A program made the translations under genes and the position numbers. From contig VKON01003981.1 of assembly GCA_009741485.1 (NCBI GenBank), positions 66,801 through 130,800 on the forward strand: DNA of 64,000 nt, read 5' to 3'. The notes under the pieces are model-generated. The model did no database searches, was not told the DNA's origin, and saw nothing but the letters and a program-made list of their open reading frames with translations. Of this stretch, positions 10,646-22,600 are shown in pieces. This DNA is from Malurus cyaneus samueli. Lineage: Eukaryota > Chordata > Aves > Passeriformes > Maluridae. Position 1 is the first letter of the stretch, and the number at the start of each line of letters is the position of its first letter.

Positions 10646-13600
10646 CTGCAAAAATTGTCAAGAAAAGACAGTCACAATGCAAAGAGAACCCCAGAGAGAG
10701 CTGGTTCACATTCCTCCTCCCACCTCCCCCAGGTAGGAGAAGACAGAACAAGGACTCTGATAATCCCCAAGAGTTTACCTCACCCAAGCCCCATTCCAAC
10801 AGCACAGACAAGCAGAGAAAGAGCAAGACCTCACAAGTGAAAGATGAAGTTTCTCTGTTCCTGTCCTGGTTTGGGCCAGGACAAGGCTAATTTTTTACGG
10901 TAGCTGGGAGGGGCCATGGCCAAGACACTGAGGTTATTCTGTACCACCTCATGTCATTGCCAGGGATGGGGGAAAGAGACTCTCAGTTCCAAGGAAGGCG
11001 GGGTTCCTTCTGGTTGAGAAAATGTGGTGGAGGGAGCCACGCAATCTTGTCTATTGTTGGGTGTTTTTCCATGTGAATAATTCTTATATCTCTTGTTATT
11101 TACATTGTTGCTGCTACTGTTCCCCTTTTTATTGCTGTTTCCAGTAAACAGCTCTTACCTCAACTTGTGGTCTTTGCCCTTTAGTGCCTCCAGTTGGAGA
11201 CGGGTAGTGACAAATATTTTTTTTTTACTGGGAGTACTAACGTAGAGAATACCATTCCTAAACCACGACAGCTCCCAAGCCAGGTCTCATTCTGCTTCCC
11301 AGGAGGATGAAATTTAAACCTCCAAGTCAACAGTCTTTTCCCCAGTGCTGACGTGGTGAACCCCTACATTCCCGTTGCACAGCCCTGGCAACACCCCTAG
11401 GCCCTGATGGCAGACCTACCTCCTTGGTAATCGTAGAGAGCCACCGCACAGATCCCCGAGTTCTGCCCCTCACAAATTCTGTCCATGTTCTCTGCAGAAC
11501 ACAGGACACACAGATGAGACAGGGGCTGAAGCAGCCACACAGTCCTGGTCAGTGCCAGCTTTGGACAAGCGCATCCAAACCCTCTCAACAAGGAGAGATT
11601 GGACCACAGCTCAAAGCGAGGTGTGACTTCCCTCCCCTTCTTCAAGGGAGAGCTGGGTCTCGATCTTTCTCGCAAGAAAAAGGCTGGGCATAACTCCAGC
11701 CTCTTCACTTGCCAGGTCCAGTACCTGCAAAGCTGCGATGGAAGAACCGACAGAGGCCCGTGCACATGCTCCTGTGCTTGGACAAAGGCTACCTGCACTC
11801 CTCACACCACGCCACTCCACCCGACCAGGTCTTGGGAATACCAGCCACGTGGGGAATGGGCTGAACCAGAGGCACCCCCAGGTCTCAGTGAAGCACTGGC
11901 AGTGGCTTGCCATGAAACGGCAGCAAGAGCATTGATCCAGCTTCTCCTGAGCCTGTGGCAGCCTGCTGCCCAGATCCTGATCCAGCAGATTCCTGCTGTC
12001 TGGTCCAGCGCTCCATGCAGCTCATCTGCACTTTAGAGATGGGCAGGAGAGTGGGACACAACCAAGTCTCCATCATCAGGACCTGCTACCCTGTCCACAG
12101 TGGACTTCAGGATAAAAATTCCCTCTGGACTTTGTCCCATACATCTAGTGAGGTGAGTGCACAGGTACAAGCTCCCCAAGACATGGATCCTTCCATCAAT
12201 ACTCACCCAGGTTGGGCTGGTTTTCTCTGGGCTCCTGAGCAAGGATCACCTCATAGTCTTCACCTCCATCTCCTCCAAAGTCATAGGTGGCATCCAGCTT
12301 TCCTGGTGGGGCTGGCAGCTCCTCATAGTCAGCACCTCCACTGGTACTGTCACAGTAGTCAGAGGGCTCTGGCAGCTCCTCATAGTCTCCACCACCATCC
12401 AAACTTATACTGCAGATGGGCTGACCGTGGCTGGGGACCTTGCACAGCTCTGCATCCAGATCTGCAGGCCTTGGTGGCAAAGTCGGTGGTACCTCTTCAT
12501 CCTCCCTTTTGGCCTCCTGCCATCAGGTGAGAAAGTGACAGGGAAGTCACCTGCAAAGCACCCACCACACCTTCCAAAGCACCTTCCCTGACTCCCAGAA
12601 GCAGACAAAAGGCAGCCCTTTACTGCTGCCAGGGCACACATGGAGCATCATCCCCTGCACACGGGGGAAACAGCGGAGTTACCTGGGCCATGCTGAAAGA
12701 GCACATGGGATTGCTCTGGAGACCCTCAGGGCTCACGTGTTTGAACTCTGCTCCTACTTCACTACAGCCCATGGTACTGCCACCGCACTGACCCACTCCC
12801 AGAGCTTGTCTCATGGGGCCAGGCACTATGCGGTCCCATCCCCATCCCAGTGCTCCCCATTATATTTCCAAGGCCTCTCACACACAGTGATTGCGCTCCA
12901 CACCTTCCTGCAGGGCTGCCCATAAAGCACAGCCCCTCTCAGGAGCAATCCCCTCTGCTTGCTCCCCTTCCCAGCTCTCCCAGGCTGCCTTGGCACCTGC
13001 TCTCCTGGTGACACGGGCCGATCTCCAGCAGCACTCCTGGGTACCCTTGCTGGCACGGCTGGAGGGTCTGCCCCAGTGTATTCCTTCTCTCTTGGTGGAA
13101 CTTTCTGCCAGAGAAAAGCCATCAGACTGCACAGCCCCTTGAATGAGCCCAGAACAATGGCTGTTCACATTCCTTCACATTCCCAACAGAGCAACTCAGA
13201 ACATTTTCCTCCACCTACAAACCTGCTCTGGGCCTGGGCACTCACAGGATGGTGACAGCAGTGGGGCAGCCCTGAAAAGCAGCTCGGGGGGGGCTTCACT
13301 GTTAACACCCCTCTGCCCTCTGAGTGCAGGAAGAGCACCAGGTGGGAAGGTAGATGAACACAGGGGCTGGGTACCATCTCCAGTTTGCTGGGATGCATCC
13401 CACGTACAGACTGCTGGGAGGGCAGTGCTGGGGAGCAGTAACCACACCATTTGCCAGGCAGGTAAAAAGAGGTGAAGCTAAAGCACAGGGGCCTGGCTGG
13501 GTGCAGGCATGTCCTGATCTGTGCACTGAAAAGGGAAGTCCAGTGACAACTGTGAAGCTTAGTGGCCATTCTTGGCAGATGCAGAGAAGCAGTTTAGGCA

Positions 13601-16600
13601 GGAGGTTACCTTCAAGAGACCAGAGAGAAGAACTTAGAGCTGCATGGCTCTGAGGAACAGTCTCTCATGAGCCTTGGAGTACACAGCAAGATGGCCTTGG
13701 CTCACCTGCTGCCGTGCCTCCTGCTGCTCCCGGGCCTGCCGCCTCAGCCGCTCCTCCTCTGCCTGCCTTCTGCTGTCCTCCTCTGCCAACTTGGCCATCT
13801 GCTCAAACCGTGACCGCAGGCTGCTGGTGCCACTGGAGGGTCCTGTGAGGAGACAGCTGACTGACCCAGCCCTATGTCCTCCTTCTACCAGCCCAAGCAT
13901 CCAGATCCTGGCCTCTACCACTTCCAGAGAACCTTGCAGTTCAGGCACCTTCTCCCGCCCTCCAGTACAGGTTAAATCCTCATCCCACCACAGCACACGC
14001 CAGCCAGCATTCTGCCATGGAAGGACTCTGAGGCCCACAGCTTCCTAAGCCCAGGGCTGGTACTCAGGTGTCTCACCTGCTTCCAGGGGTCTTGTTTTCT
14101 CATAGGAGGAAGTGGGAGCTGCCATCTCATCAAAGCCAGCAGCGCTCTGCAAGAGGAAGTGAAAGAATTGTTCAGCTTGTTGGGCAAGGCCAGTGCTGTG
14201 TTTGGGTACTGGTGACGGCAAGCTTTGCTCCCAGATGTGTTTATCCTCGCCTGTACAGCTGCCCTGGCCCAGGGGAAGCTGTTGGCTGCAGTCCCCTCTC
14301 CTGACACCTCCCTGCCCTGGGGATGCGCCTGTTGCCCCCCTGCCAAAGACAGAGGTGTCCCTCCCAAGAGGTGGCACTGAGAGTTGGAAAGACGCTGTGG
14401 AGCCCAGCGGGGGAGGGTGAGCAGTGGCACAGGACAGCAGGGCTGGGGACACTCCCTGGAGCACGGCAAAGAGCCTGGGGGATGCCTGGCAGGATGCCTG
14501 GCCATCTGCCTCTTCCCCAGGCCCAGGGACCTTGTGCATCTGTCCCCGCACTGCCAGTGGCATGAGGCCTGAAAACACTTCCCTGCTGGCGGCACTGCTG
14601 CCTCATGTGCGGTGCGTGATCTGCAGTGGCACCTGTGTGTGAACACCTGCGGCATCCCTGGCCTCAGAAGGTATGGAGAGATGCTGAACTGGGAGTAATA
14701 TGGGTGGGGAGGCTGCAGGAGAACCAGAGCGAGATACAGAGGGCTTAAGGGTTTACCTGTTTTAATGAGAAAACTACGTCATGCAAACAGGAACCAGCAG
14801 GTAGGACTCACTTTTCAGCCTGACACTTTACACCAGGGGCTGCCTGCAGGTGTCACAAGAGGCTGGTGGCCGATTGCCACTGCAGCCATGGAGCCCTGAC
14901 AGCAGCTCTGCTCTCCCTGTAGAAAGCACACCCAGGCAGGCAAACGAGCCTGCAGGCTCAGAGCCAGGTGTCCACAATGCACAGAGGTCTGGACACGCTG
15001 GGTACATGACAGTATTTGCATTTTGTGTGAGCCTTAGTCTGACACTGAGTGTCCAGAATTTTACCAAAGGCTGCCTGAAGGTCTGTTAATGCTCTACTCT
15101 GGCACGGTGAATTAAGCATTTCTTCAGCACCTGAGGACCAGGCAAACAGAAACCTAGTTATTTGTCCAAATATCCTTATTTTTACCATGTTTGTTCATGC
15201 TTCAGTATTCTCAAAACGCACAAATTCATGTTCACTTTGAGCCAAACAAGAACAGCTTATCTCCTCTCTGCATCCTGCTTCCCAAATGACCCACAGCCCT
15301 TTTACCAAGTCCTCACCTGCTTTTGACCAGGTACAAGACCTGCCTTTTTGTCAATGCCCCTCCACTTGCTGTTGTTAAATTCACAGATAGTGCTAATCTC
15401 TTCAGCGGGCAGGACAACATTCCCTCTCTGTTGCTAGCCCAGCCCACACGTGCAACATGGACGGGACCACTGTGGGTTGTTTCAGTGCGTTTACATCCTC
15501 CCCTGCTTGCTCGAGCTCTTGAGCACAGTGACCTTGGTGCTATGTCAGGCACAGCACCGTGCCCCACAGCAGGAAAAGTAGTTTTCAGGAAAGGCTCCCT
15601 CACTGCCTTTTCCAAAAGCCCCAAAGTTCACATCTTTTAGGCTATCCATGTCTATGCAGATCATCACCCACTGGCAGGACCCCCTTCACTGGCCAAGCCT
15701 TCAGAGCAGCCTGCCAAGCATGGAAATTCATCCCAGTGCCTCAGTGTGAGTTGTGACTGTAGATGAGACTTTCCCGGTGTCAGCCCAAACAGAAAACCTG
15801 AACCAGCCAACTGGGTGACCGCTTCTCATGCACGGCAGATGATCTGTGCCAATCCCATCCCTGCTGGGATTTGTCAACATGTGCAGGAAGATTTAGTACC
15901 TGAACAGACCTTGAGGCACTCTGGTAGGAGTGAAAAACCTGCAGAAGGTAACAAACAGCAGGGAAGTGAGGAGTTACGGACAATGCCATGAGGAATTCCC
16001 TGCATTACAGTCTCCCCAGGCTGCATCTCTCTGCACCTTCTGGTATCTTACACTGGGCCAGTTTCCTCTTGCCACAGCTGTGCACTGAGCACTGGGATCT
16101 CACCTCCACCTAGGGAATCTCTTCTCTTCCAGCTGGGCAAAAAGCAGTGACTAGGAGGGAACAACTGCAGCCTGCAGCAGATTTACCTTATCCACTCTAT
16201 CCTTCTCGACCCCATAACGGCCTCCAAACCCCTTGGCACAGTCTGCATGGAAAAAAAAGATATTTTACAGTATTTTATAGTCTGTGTGTACCTCTGATCT
16301 CAGTATGCTATAACCAGTGAAATGAGTTTGCATGTGTTATCTCTAGTTAGTTCCATATATGATGAGACACAGATAAAGCTAAATGCTCTGGACAATAGAT
16401 TTTAGGACTAATCCCTCCCTCCTCCTTTCAGCTGAGGGCACAGGTGTGCAGGGCTGTAGCTGCCAAACCTGAGTCCAAGGCACCTGGGTGAGAGGCCAGG
16501 TACCCCACCTGAGAGGACTGTGGCCTTGTTCAGTGAAGTCAAACACCCAAGGCCTTCCTGGGATCAGCTCTGCCTCATTCCTCTGTGCTCACCTTTACAA

Positions 16601-19600
16601 TGAGCTTATGGTCAGGAATGTCCCAGCCCCCAGAGAAAGCACAGCAAAGCCTGGGAATCCTGATTCAGGGACTCACATTCCATGTCCCCCACTGATCCAA
16701 GCACACATTTTGCCCTTCTGCTTTGGGGTTCATTGTGTCTCAGCTGCTCTGCAACATGCTGGACACATTCTGCTTTCAGCAGCTGGATCTCTTACTATAA
16801 ATCACAAGCTCCAGGTCTGTGTGTGCTCCAAGATGGCTACCACCTCTGCCAACACCATCTGACCTGTTTGGGATGCGTGGGGTTGCACTTTCTCCTGATG
16901 GTCCCAGCCAAGGGCATTCTTGTCCTGACGATCCCTCTGGACTCCAAACTTCCCACCAAAGCCCACAGAATAGTCTTCAGCCACAGGGATCCAGATCAGG
17001 GCATGGAAGAGAACAGAAGAGGGAGGGAAGGAGACAAGAGGCAGCAGTGTGAGTTCAGGCTGTACTCACAGGTCTTCTGTGCCCAGGGCTTAGAGAAAGA
17101 CATGGAACAAGGCCAGACTACCCCACTGGTGCTACAGCAACAGCCCTCCCTCCTCCCTGGGATATGTCACCTGCTATTAGCACATGCCTGGTCTTCCCCT
17201 TCACTCTTCCTTTGGTGCTGTCCAAGCCACCCTTATGCCCATAGAACTCATCTGCTCCTCTTCCTTTAGCCTGAACTCTTTCCAGCAGCCAGGCAATGGC
17301 TGTGCAATGGCTTTTCTCACCTGACCCACGCCCTTGCTATAAGCATTGCACATCCAGCAGCTCCCTGTAGCTCTTCCACCATTCATGCAGCAGATTGCAA
17401 AAGCCCTGCACGGTGCCCTATAGTCCCAGTGGGCACAGTCCCAGCCCCAACCTGGACTCTGCCTGCTCCCCCAGCCCCTCCAGCTCCCCCAGTTTTCCCT
17501 GCTCCCCTAGATCTCCCACCTCACCCAGCTTCCCCAGCTCACCTGGCTGCTGTGGCTCACCTTTTTGAGAGTCATGCTTCTCTGCCTGGCTCTTGTAGTC
17601 AAATCCCACAGCTGCTTTGTCCACCTTATCCCTTTCCACTCCATAACGCCCACCAAAGCCCTTGGAGTAATCTGAGGTGGTTTATGGAGGCAAATGCTGC
17701 CCCCAGCACGGGGTTGGTTAGGAGAGGATGGGGAAGGGAAGGGCCACCAAGGAGAAGGAACAGCAGCAGGAATTATGGAAAACGTCATAAAAAGTGAAGG
17801 GTGGGAGGGGTCAGAGAGGATGGCAGGGAGGATGAGAGCCCCTAGGAATGGGGGCACAAGGCAAACGTGGCACCAGGAGACAAGGCAGGTCAGGAGGAAA
17901 GGAAGATAACGGATGTGCCCAAGACAGTGGGAGCACAGTCATATACAGTCATATACAAAGATAATGCCAAGCAGACCTTGGGCTCTAACAGCTGGGGCAT
18001 CACTCTCTCACCCACCACCCAGAGCCAGGATTTCAGCCAGCCTTGAGAAAGGGCTGTGAGTATGTACACTGAGACTTGGAAGTACAGGAATGGCAAAAGG
18101 GCTTAAGTTTGCTACAGTGGAATCTCAGCTTCCACAAGGAAGTGCTTGACCCTGGGGACTGCCCCCAAGGCTGAACTCCCCTTCCTGCAGACACGCTGCC
18201 ACTTGTCACTGCTCCATTGGCCAGAGTGGTACATTGTGTGAGAGCACAGCACAGCAGCCTGGTGCTTCTCCTTTATCCATCTCCAAACTAATGATCCATT
18301 AACGACTCCAATCCTGTTCAGGTGCTTTCTAAGGACCACCTGATTACTACTGGCTGATTCTTGAGACACTTCAGCCTCCATCCTGACTCCTGGATGTCCA
18401 GACTCCTCCTTTCAGACCAGCTGGCTCATCTCCAAATCCTGCCCTTCAGGAGTAAATCAGAGTCACCTCGCCCCGTTCCCTTGTGCCCTGTTCTCATGGG
18501 TCTGCATTTCACGGGACTGAGCTGAGGCTTCTCGAACAACAGCAGCTGTGCCAGTCCATGGAGGCTGTGATCTAGAGAAATATGCATAACATTTTGCATT
18601 CCAGGATGGATGTCTATTTTATATACGCTCCATCACTTAATCTGTAAGTCCTAAAAATTCTTAAACTTATGGTGATTAAACTATTATCGACCCACGGGGT
18701 GGTTATGAAATTGATCTTTAAGAGAGCTGTTTCCGGTAAACACAGATTTTATGACTGTTACCTTGCTGCTGGAGCTTCCAGTATGGACAGGTTTTTATGA
18801 AAAGCTACCTAAACACCCTATTTCTGAATTTGCATTTCCTGAGCAATTTCTGTGGTTTCACACAGCCTGATGAATTTCTATGTTTACAAGAATATGTTAA
18901 TGTAGCACAAATGCATGTGATCCATTATTTTAAGATGAACCAAAAATGCCTCAAATTATTTTCCTTCTTTTATAGTTTCTTCTTAAACGAATCTGATTCA
19001 GTTCTTTCCTTGCAAATGCAGTATTCTTCACATTTATCTGAAACAGCAACAGACTATGCTCTTTCATCTTCTCTTGGGAGCATAACATTTAAAATACCCT
19101 TAGTTTCAATTTTTGCACTGTTTTTTGAATTATCTGGAGAATTCTGCAATAGTTTGGATATTCTATAGGGCTCTGTTTCCATGCCCATTGCTGTGCCTCT
19201 TCCTACAGGGCTGCTTTTCCAGCAATCACTTCTCAAGTGCTACTGTGCTCAGGCTTCCTCTGGAACAGGTCTAAGAATGGCTTTGAGCGAACAGAAAGCA
19301 CCAGCCATCCATCACAGGGTGGGAGTGTCTCCTTTGCTCAGTCAGGATGAGCAAAGCACAGAGACAAACAGGATGTGCAGTATGAGGATGGTGACAGGAC
19401 AGCAGGGAATGGGGCCACAGGGATGGATCTGAACAGGAATCTGAAACAAGTGACAGGAGACAACAGCACGGGATACCGGGAGCAGAAGAGAAGCTCGGCA
19501 AAGGGTCAAAGGGCCACACGTGCCCACGGACTTGCCTTTCTGAGATGAGTGTTTCTCCACCTCACCCTTGTATTCAAAGCCCAGTGCTGACTGGAACAAG

Positions 19601-22600
19601 AGAGGGAGGACTGTCAGTCATCCTGAGGGCCAGGATGGGTCTCAGCCTCCCTCCCCTGTGCCATGCAGTAACCTGCTCCATCTTGGGCTGCAGAATGCAG
19701 GGGCAAACACCACGGTCCCCCAGGATGAACACCACAAGCCAACAAACAGGGTTCTGCCTGGATGGGACAGGCCCTCCACAGGTGAGCTGTGCTTCAGCAA
19801 GGCCATGGCCCACGGCACACCCTGCATGCCCCAGGCTTTGAAAATTAATCCACAACCTGGCATGCGGCAGTGCTTTAGGGGCAGCACAGGCCACAGGAAC
19901 ATATTTCAGCTGCACTCTCTGACGCACCTTGTCTGCTCGGTCCTGCTGGACTCCAAACTTGCCGCCAAAGCCCTGGGCTGCATCTGTCTGGGAGGAGTGC
20001 TTCCCAACATCAGCGATGTATTCGTGTCCTACTGCGCACTGAGAGGAGAGACAGTGTCACCTGAGCACCCACGGTGGACAGAAAGAAGCGGCACAGCTGC
20101 TCCAACATGCTGCTGACACGCTCGCAGCCACAGGGTCACAGATGTGAGCTGACCCTGCTGGTGGTGGCCGTGCCCTCCACAAGGGCTGTCATCTCACAAA
20201 CAGTTCCCACAGCCAGCTCACTAAGCAAAGGTGGGATGCTGCTCTCAAGTGCTCGTGGAGTTGCATCGTGGGTTATCACAGGGGAAATGAGAGAAAAGTG
20301 CAGATAGACACACAGAGCTGAGAACTACAGGAAGAGACCTGACACCCACTCCCTGTTTCTGTATCTGATAGTGAGCGCCAGCAGACCTGGCCACAGGCCA
20401 GGCCAGGATCCTGCTCTCCCTGCTGGAGATGCTGCGGCCAGGAACCACAGACACTCTATGCCAAAATGGAGCAGCTGTGCTCAGACTGCTGGACCAGACT
20501 GAGGGCGTTCTTGTTGAGCAACTTCTTGGCCTTTGTCCAGTTTCACCACGATGCTTCAAGTGTTCAGCTTCTGCCCCTTCTCCTGAGGAGTGTGTGCAGT
20601 TCCTGACTACCACACCTCTGGCTGGGAGAGGAGGGAATTTTTCAGGACAGTCTGTTTCTCACCCTGCCATTCTAGTATTATTCAATCCCACAGTGACCAC
20701 ATCTACTAAACTCTACTGCAATCTAATCCTCTCCCTTCTGAAAAAGAAGCGTTAAATGCTGAAATGTGCAGGAAGAAACATGATGATAATCATTATCACA
20801 AAACATAGACCAGATCTGATGTCTGGGGCTTTATCTCAAGGAGATAAAAGATCTGTAATGCAGAATGCAAGGAGGGAATTATACATTAGCTCTCCAAACA
20901 CAAGTAGGGAGGCACCAGATTTAATTGCTACGCAGCAGGTTTAAACAACCACAGAAAGTCCTTCACAGCTAAGGGCAGCACTGCAAAGACATTGTAGAGA
21001 AGAGTTAAATAAATGAATTCAAACAGACCCTGGAGACAGATTATGGGCTAGCTGGACATGTGTGCATCTGTACAGCCATGCAAACTCTCCATTCCCTCCC
21101 TTCAGGGTCAGGCCAGAAAACAGGGCTGCCCCTTCCTTTATCAGAAAAGCACTTTTCCACTGAGGCCTCATGGAAGACTCCAACAGCTGTTACCTTATCC
21201 ATTCGGTCTCGCTCCGTTCCAAATTTGCCCCCATAGCCATAGGATGCCTTGGGGCCAGTCTCCAGCTCCTTCTTCTTGATGACCTCGTGTTCCTCTGATA
21301 CCTTGCTCCTCAGCTGATGGATACTGGAGACAGAGACAGGGCAGCTCAGCGTGGGATTTTGCAAAGCCGTGTGGGCAGCCGGAGCATGGCTGCGTCCCTG
21401 CACCAGCCACGGCCCCGCACACAGCAGGACATACACGCAGGAGCAGCTGCCACCGCGCTGTGCCTGAGAAGAAACCCCGCGGTCTGGCAAAGGAGCAGCG
21501 TCATGGGCTCAGGGGGGAACATCCAGCCTCCGCTCCTGCACCCCGTTCAGGGCTACAGCCCGCCTTTCTCGGGACCCCACGCGTTCCTTTTCCTGCGTGC
21601 TGCAGCGGACACACCGCAGGGCTGCGCTGGGCTGTCCCGAGGGAGCGGCTGCCGTGGGCCAGCCCCGGGCAGGGAAGGAGCTGAAGCCTTTGCAGCGGGC
21701 CGGCCGCGTGTGCAGGCATTCCTTCGGCCGCTGCTCCTCCGCAGCAATCGGGGCGGACCCCGCTGCGAGGCGGCACCCGAGGAAGGAGCCGCGGAACAGG
21801 GTCCGAGTCGGTGCCCGCCCCGTCGGGAGAGCCCTCCCCGCCGTAAACCAGCCCTTATGTGGTCGGTCCCCGCGGCGGGACGACCCGCAGAGCCGGTCCC
21901 CAACCCCGGCAGGGCTCGTTATTTCTCTGCAGGGCCGGTTCCCCGCGTCCCCCGGTCCCGGCTCGTCCTGCCGCACTCACTCGATGTGCCCGGCGCGGCC
22001 GGAGCCCTCGATGCTTTTGGCTCCCCATCGTTGCTCCCGCTCGGAGATGTCGTTCTGCAGGGCGAACCGCGGCCGTCAGCCCCCGGCCCCGCACTGGGCT
22101 CGGTGCCGCTCGGTCGGACCAGGCAACAACCAGGATCTCGTCACCTCGTCCCCGCCCGCCGCCGACGCCCCGGAGGACAGCGCCGGGCAGTGCTGGGGTC
22201 TCCGACTCGCCCCGCAGAGCCGAGGTGCCGCCAGTTCTGCAGAGCTGCGGAATTCGCTCTTTGGGAAAACGCTGGAGAAACTGCAGTGACCTCGGGCTTG
22301 GCTATCACAGCCTTTTTTTTAGTTTTTTGTGAAAAGTCTGAATATATATTTGACAAAGTGAAGCATCAGTAAAGTCTTTTCTAATATACAATAAACTGAA
22401 AATAAATAAATAAGTAAATAAAATAAATATGAAATAAAATATATCTATATATATCTATATATATCTATCTATATATATCTATCTATATTATCTATCTATC
22501 TATTATATATATATTATATATATTGAGAATAGAATAAAAAAAAATAATACAAAAGGCTTATTATTCTGTTCAGGCTTAGTTTGAATGCTTCCACAAATAG

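Noticed and set aside
21317..22372. 351-codon plus-strand frame antisense to HCLS1
   Set aside because: It lies over the CpG island, where stops are rare, overlaps proven HCLS1 exons and has low-complexity Ala/Arg/Pro composition.
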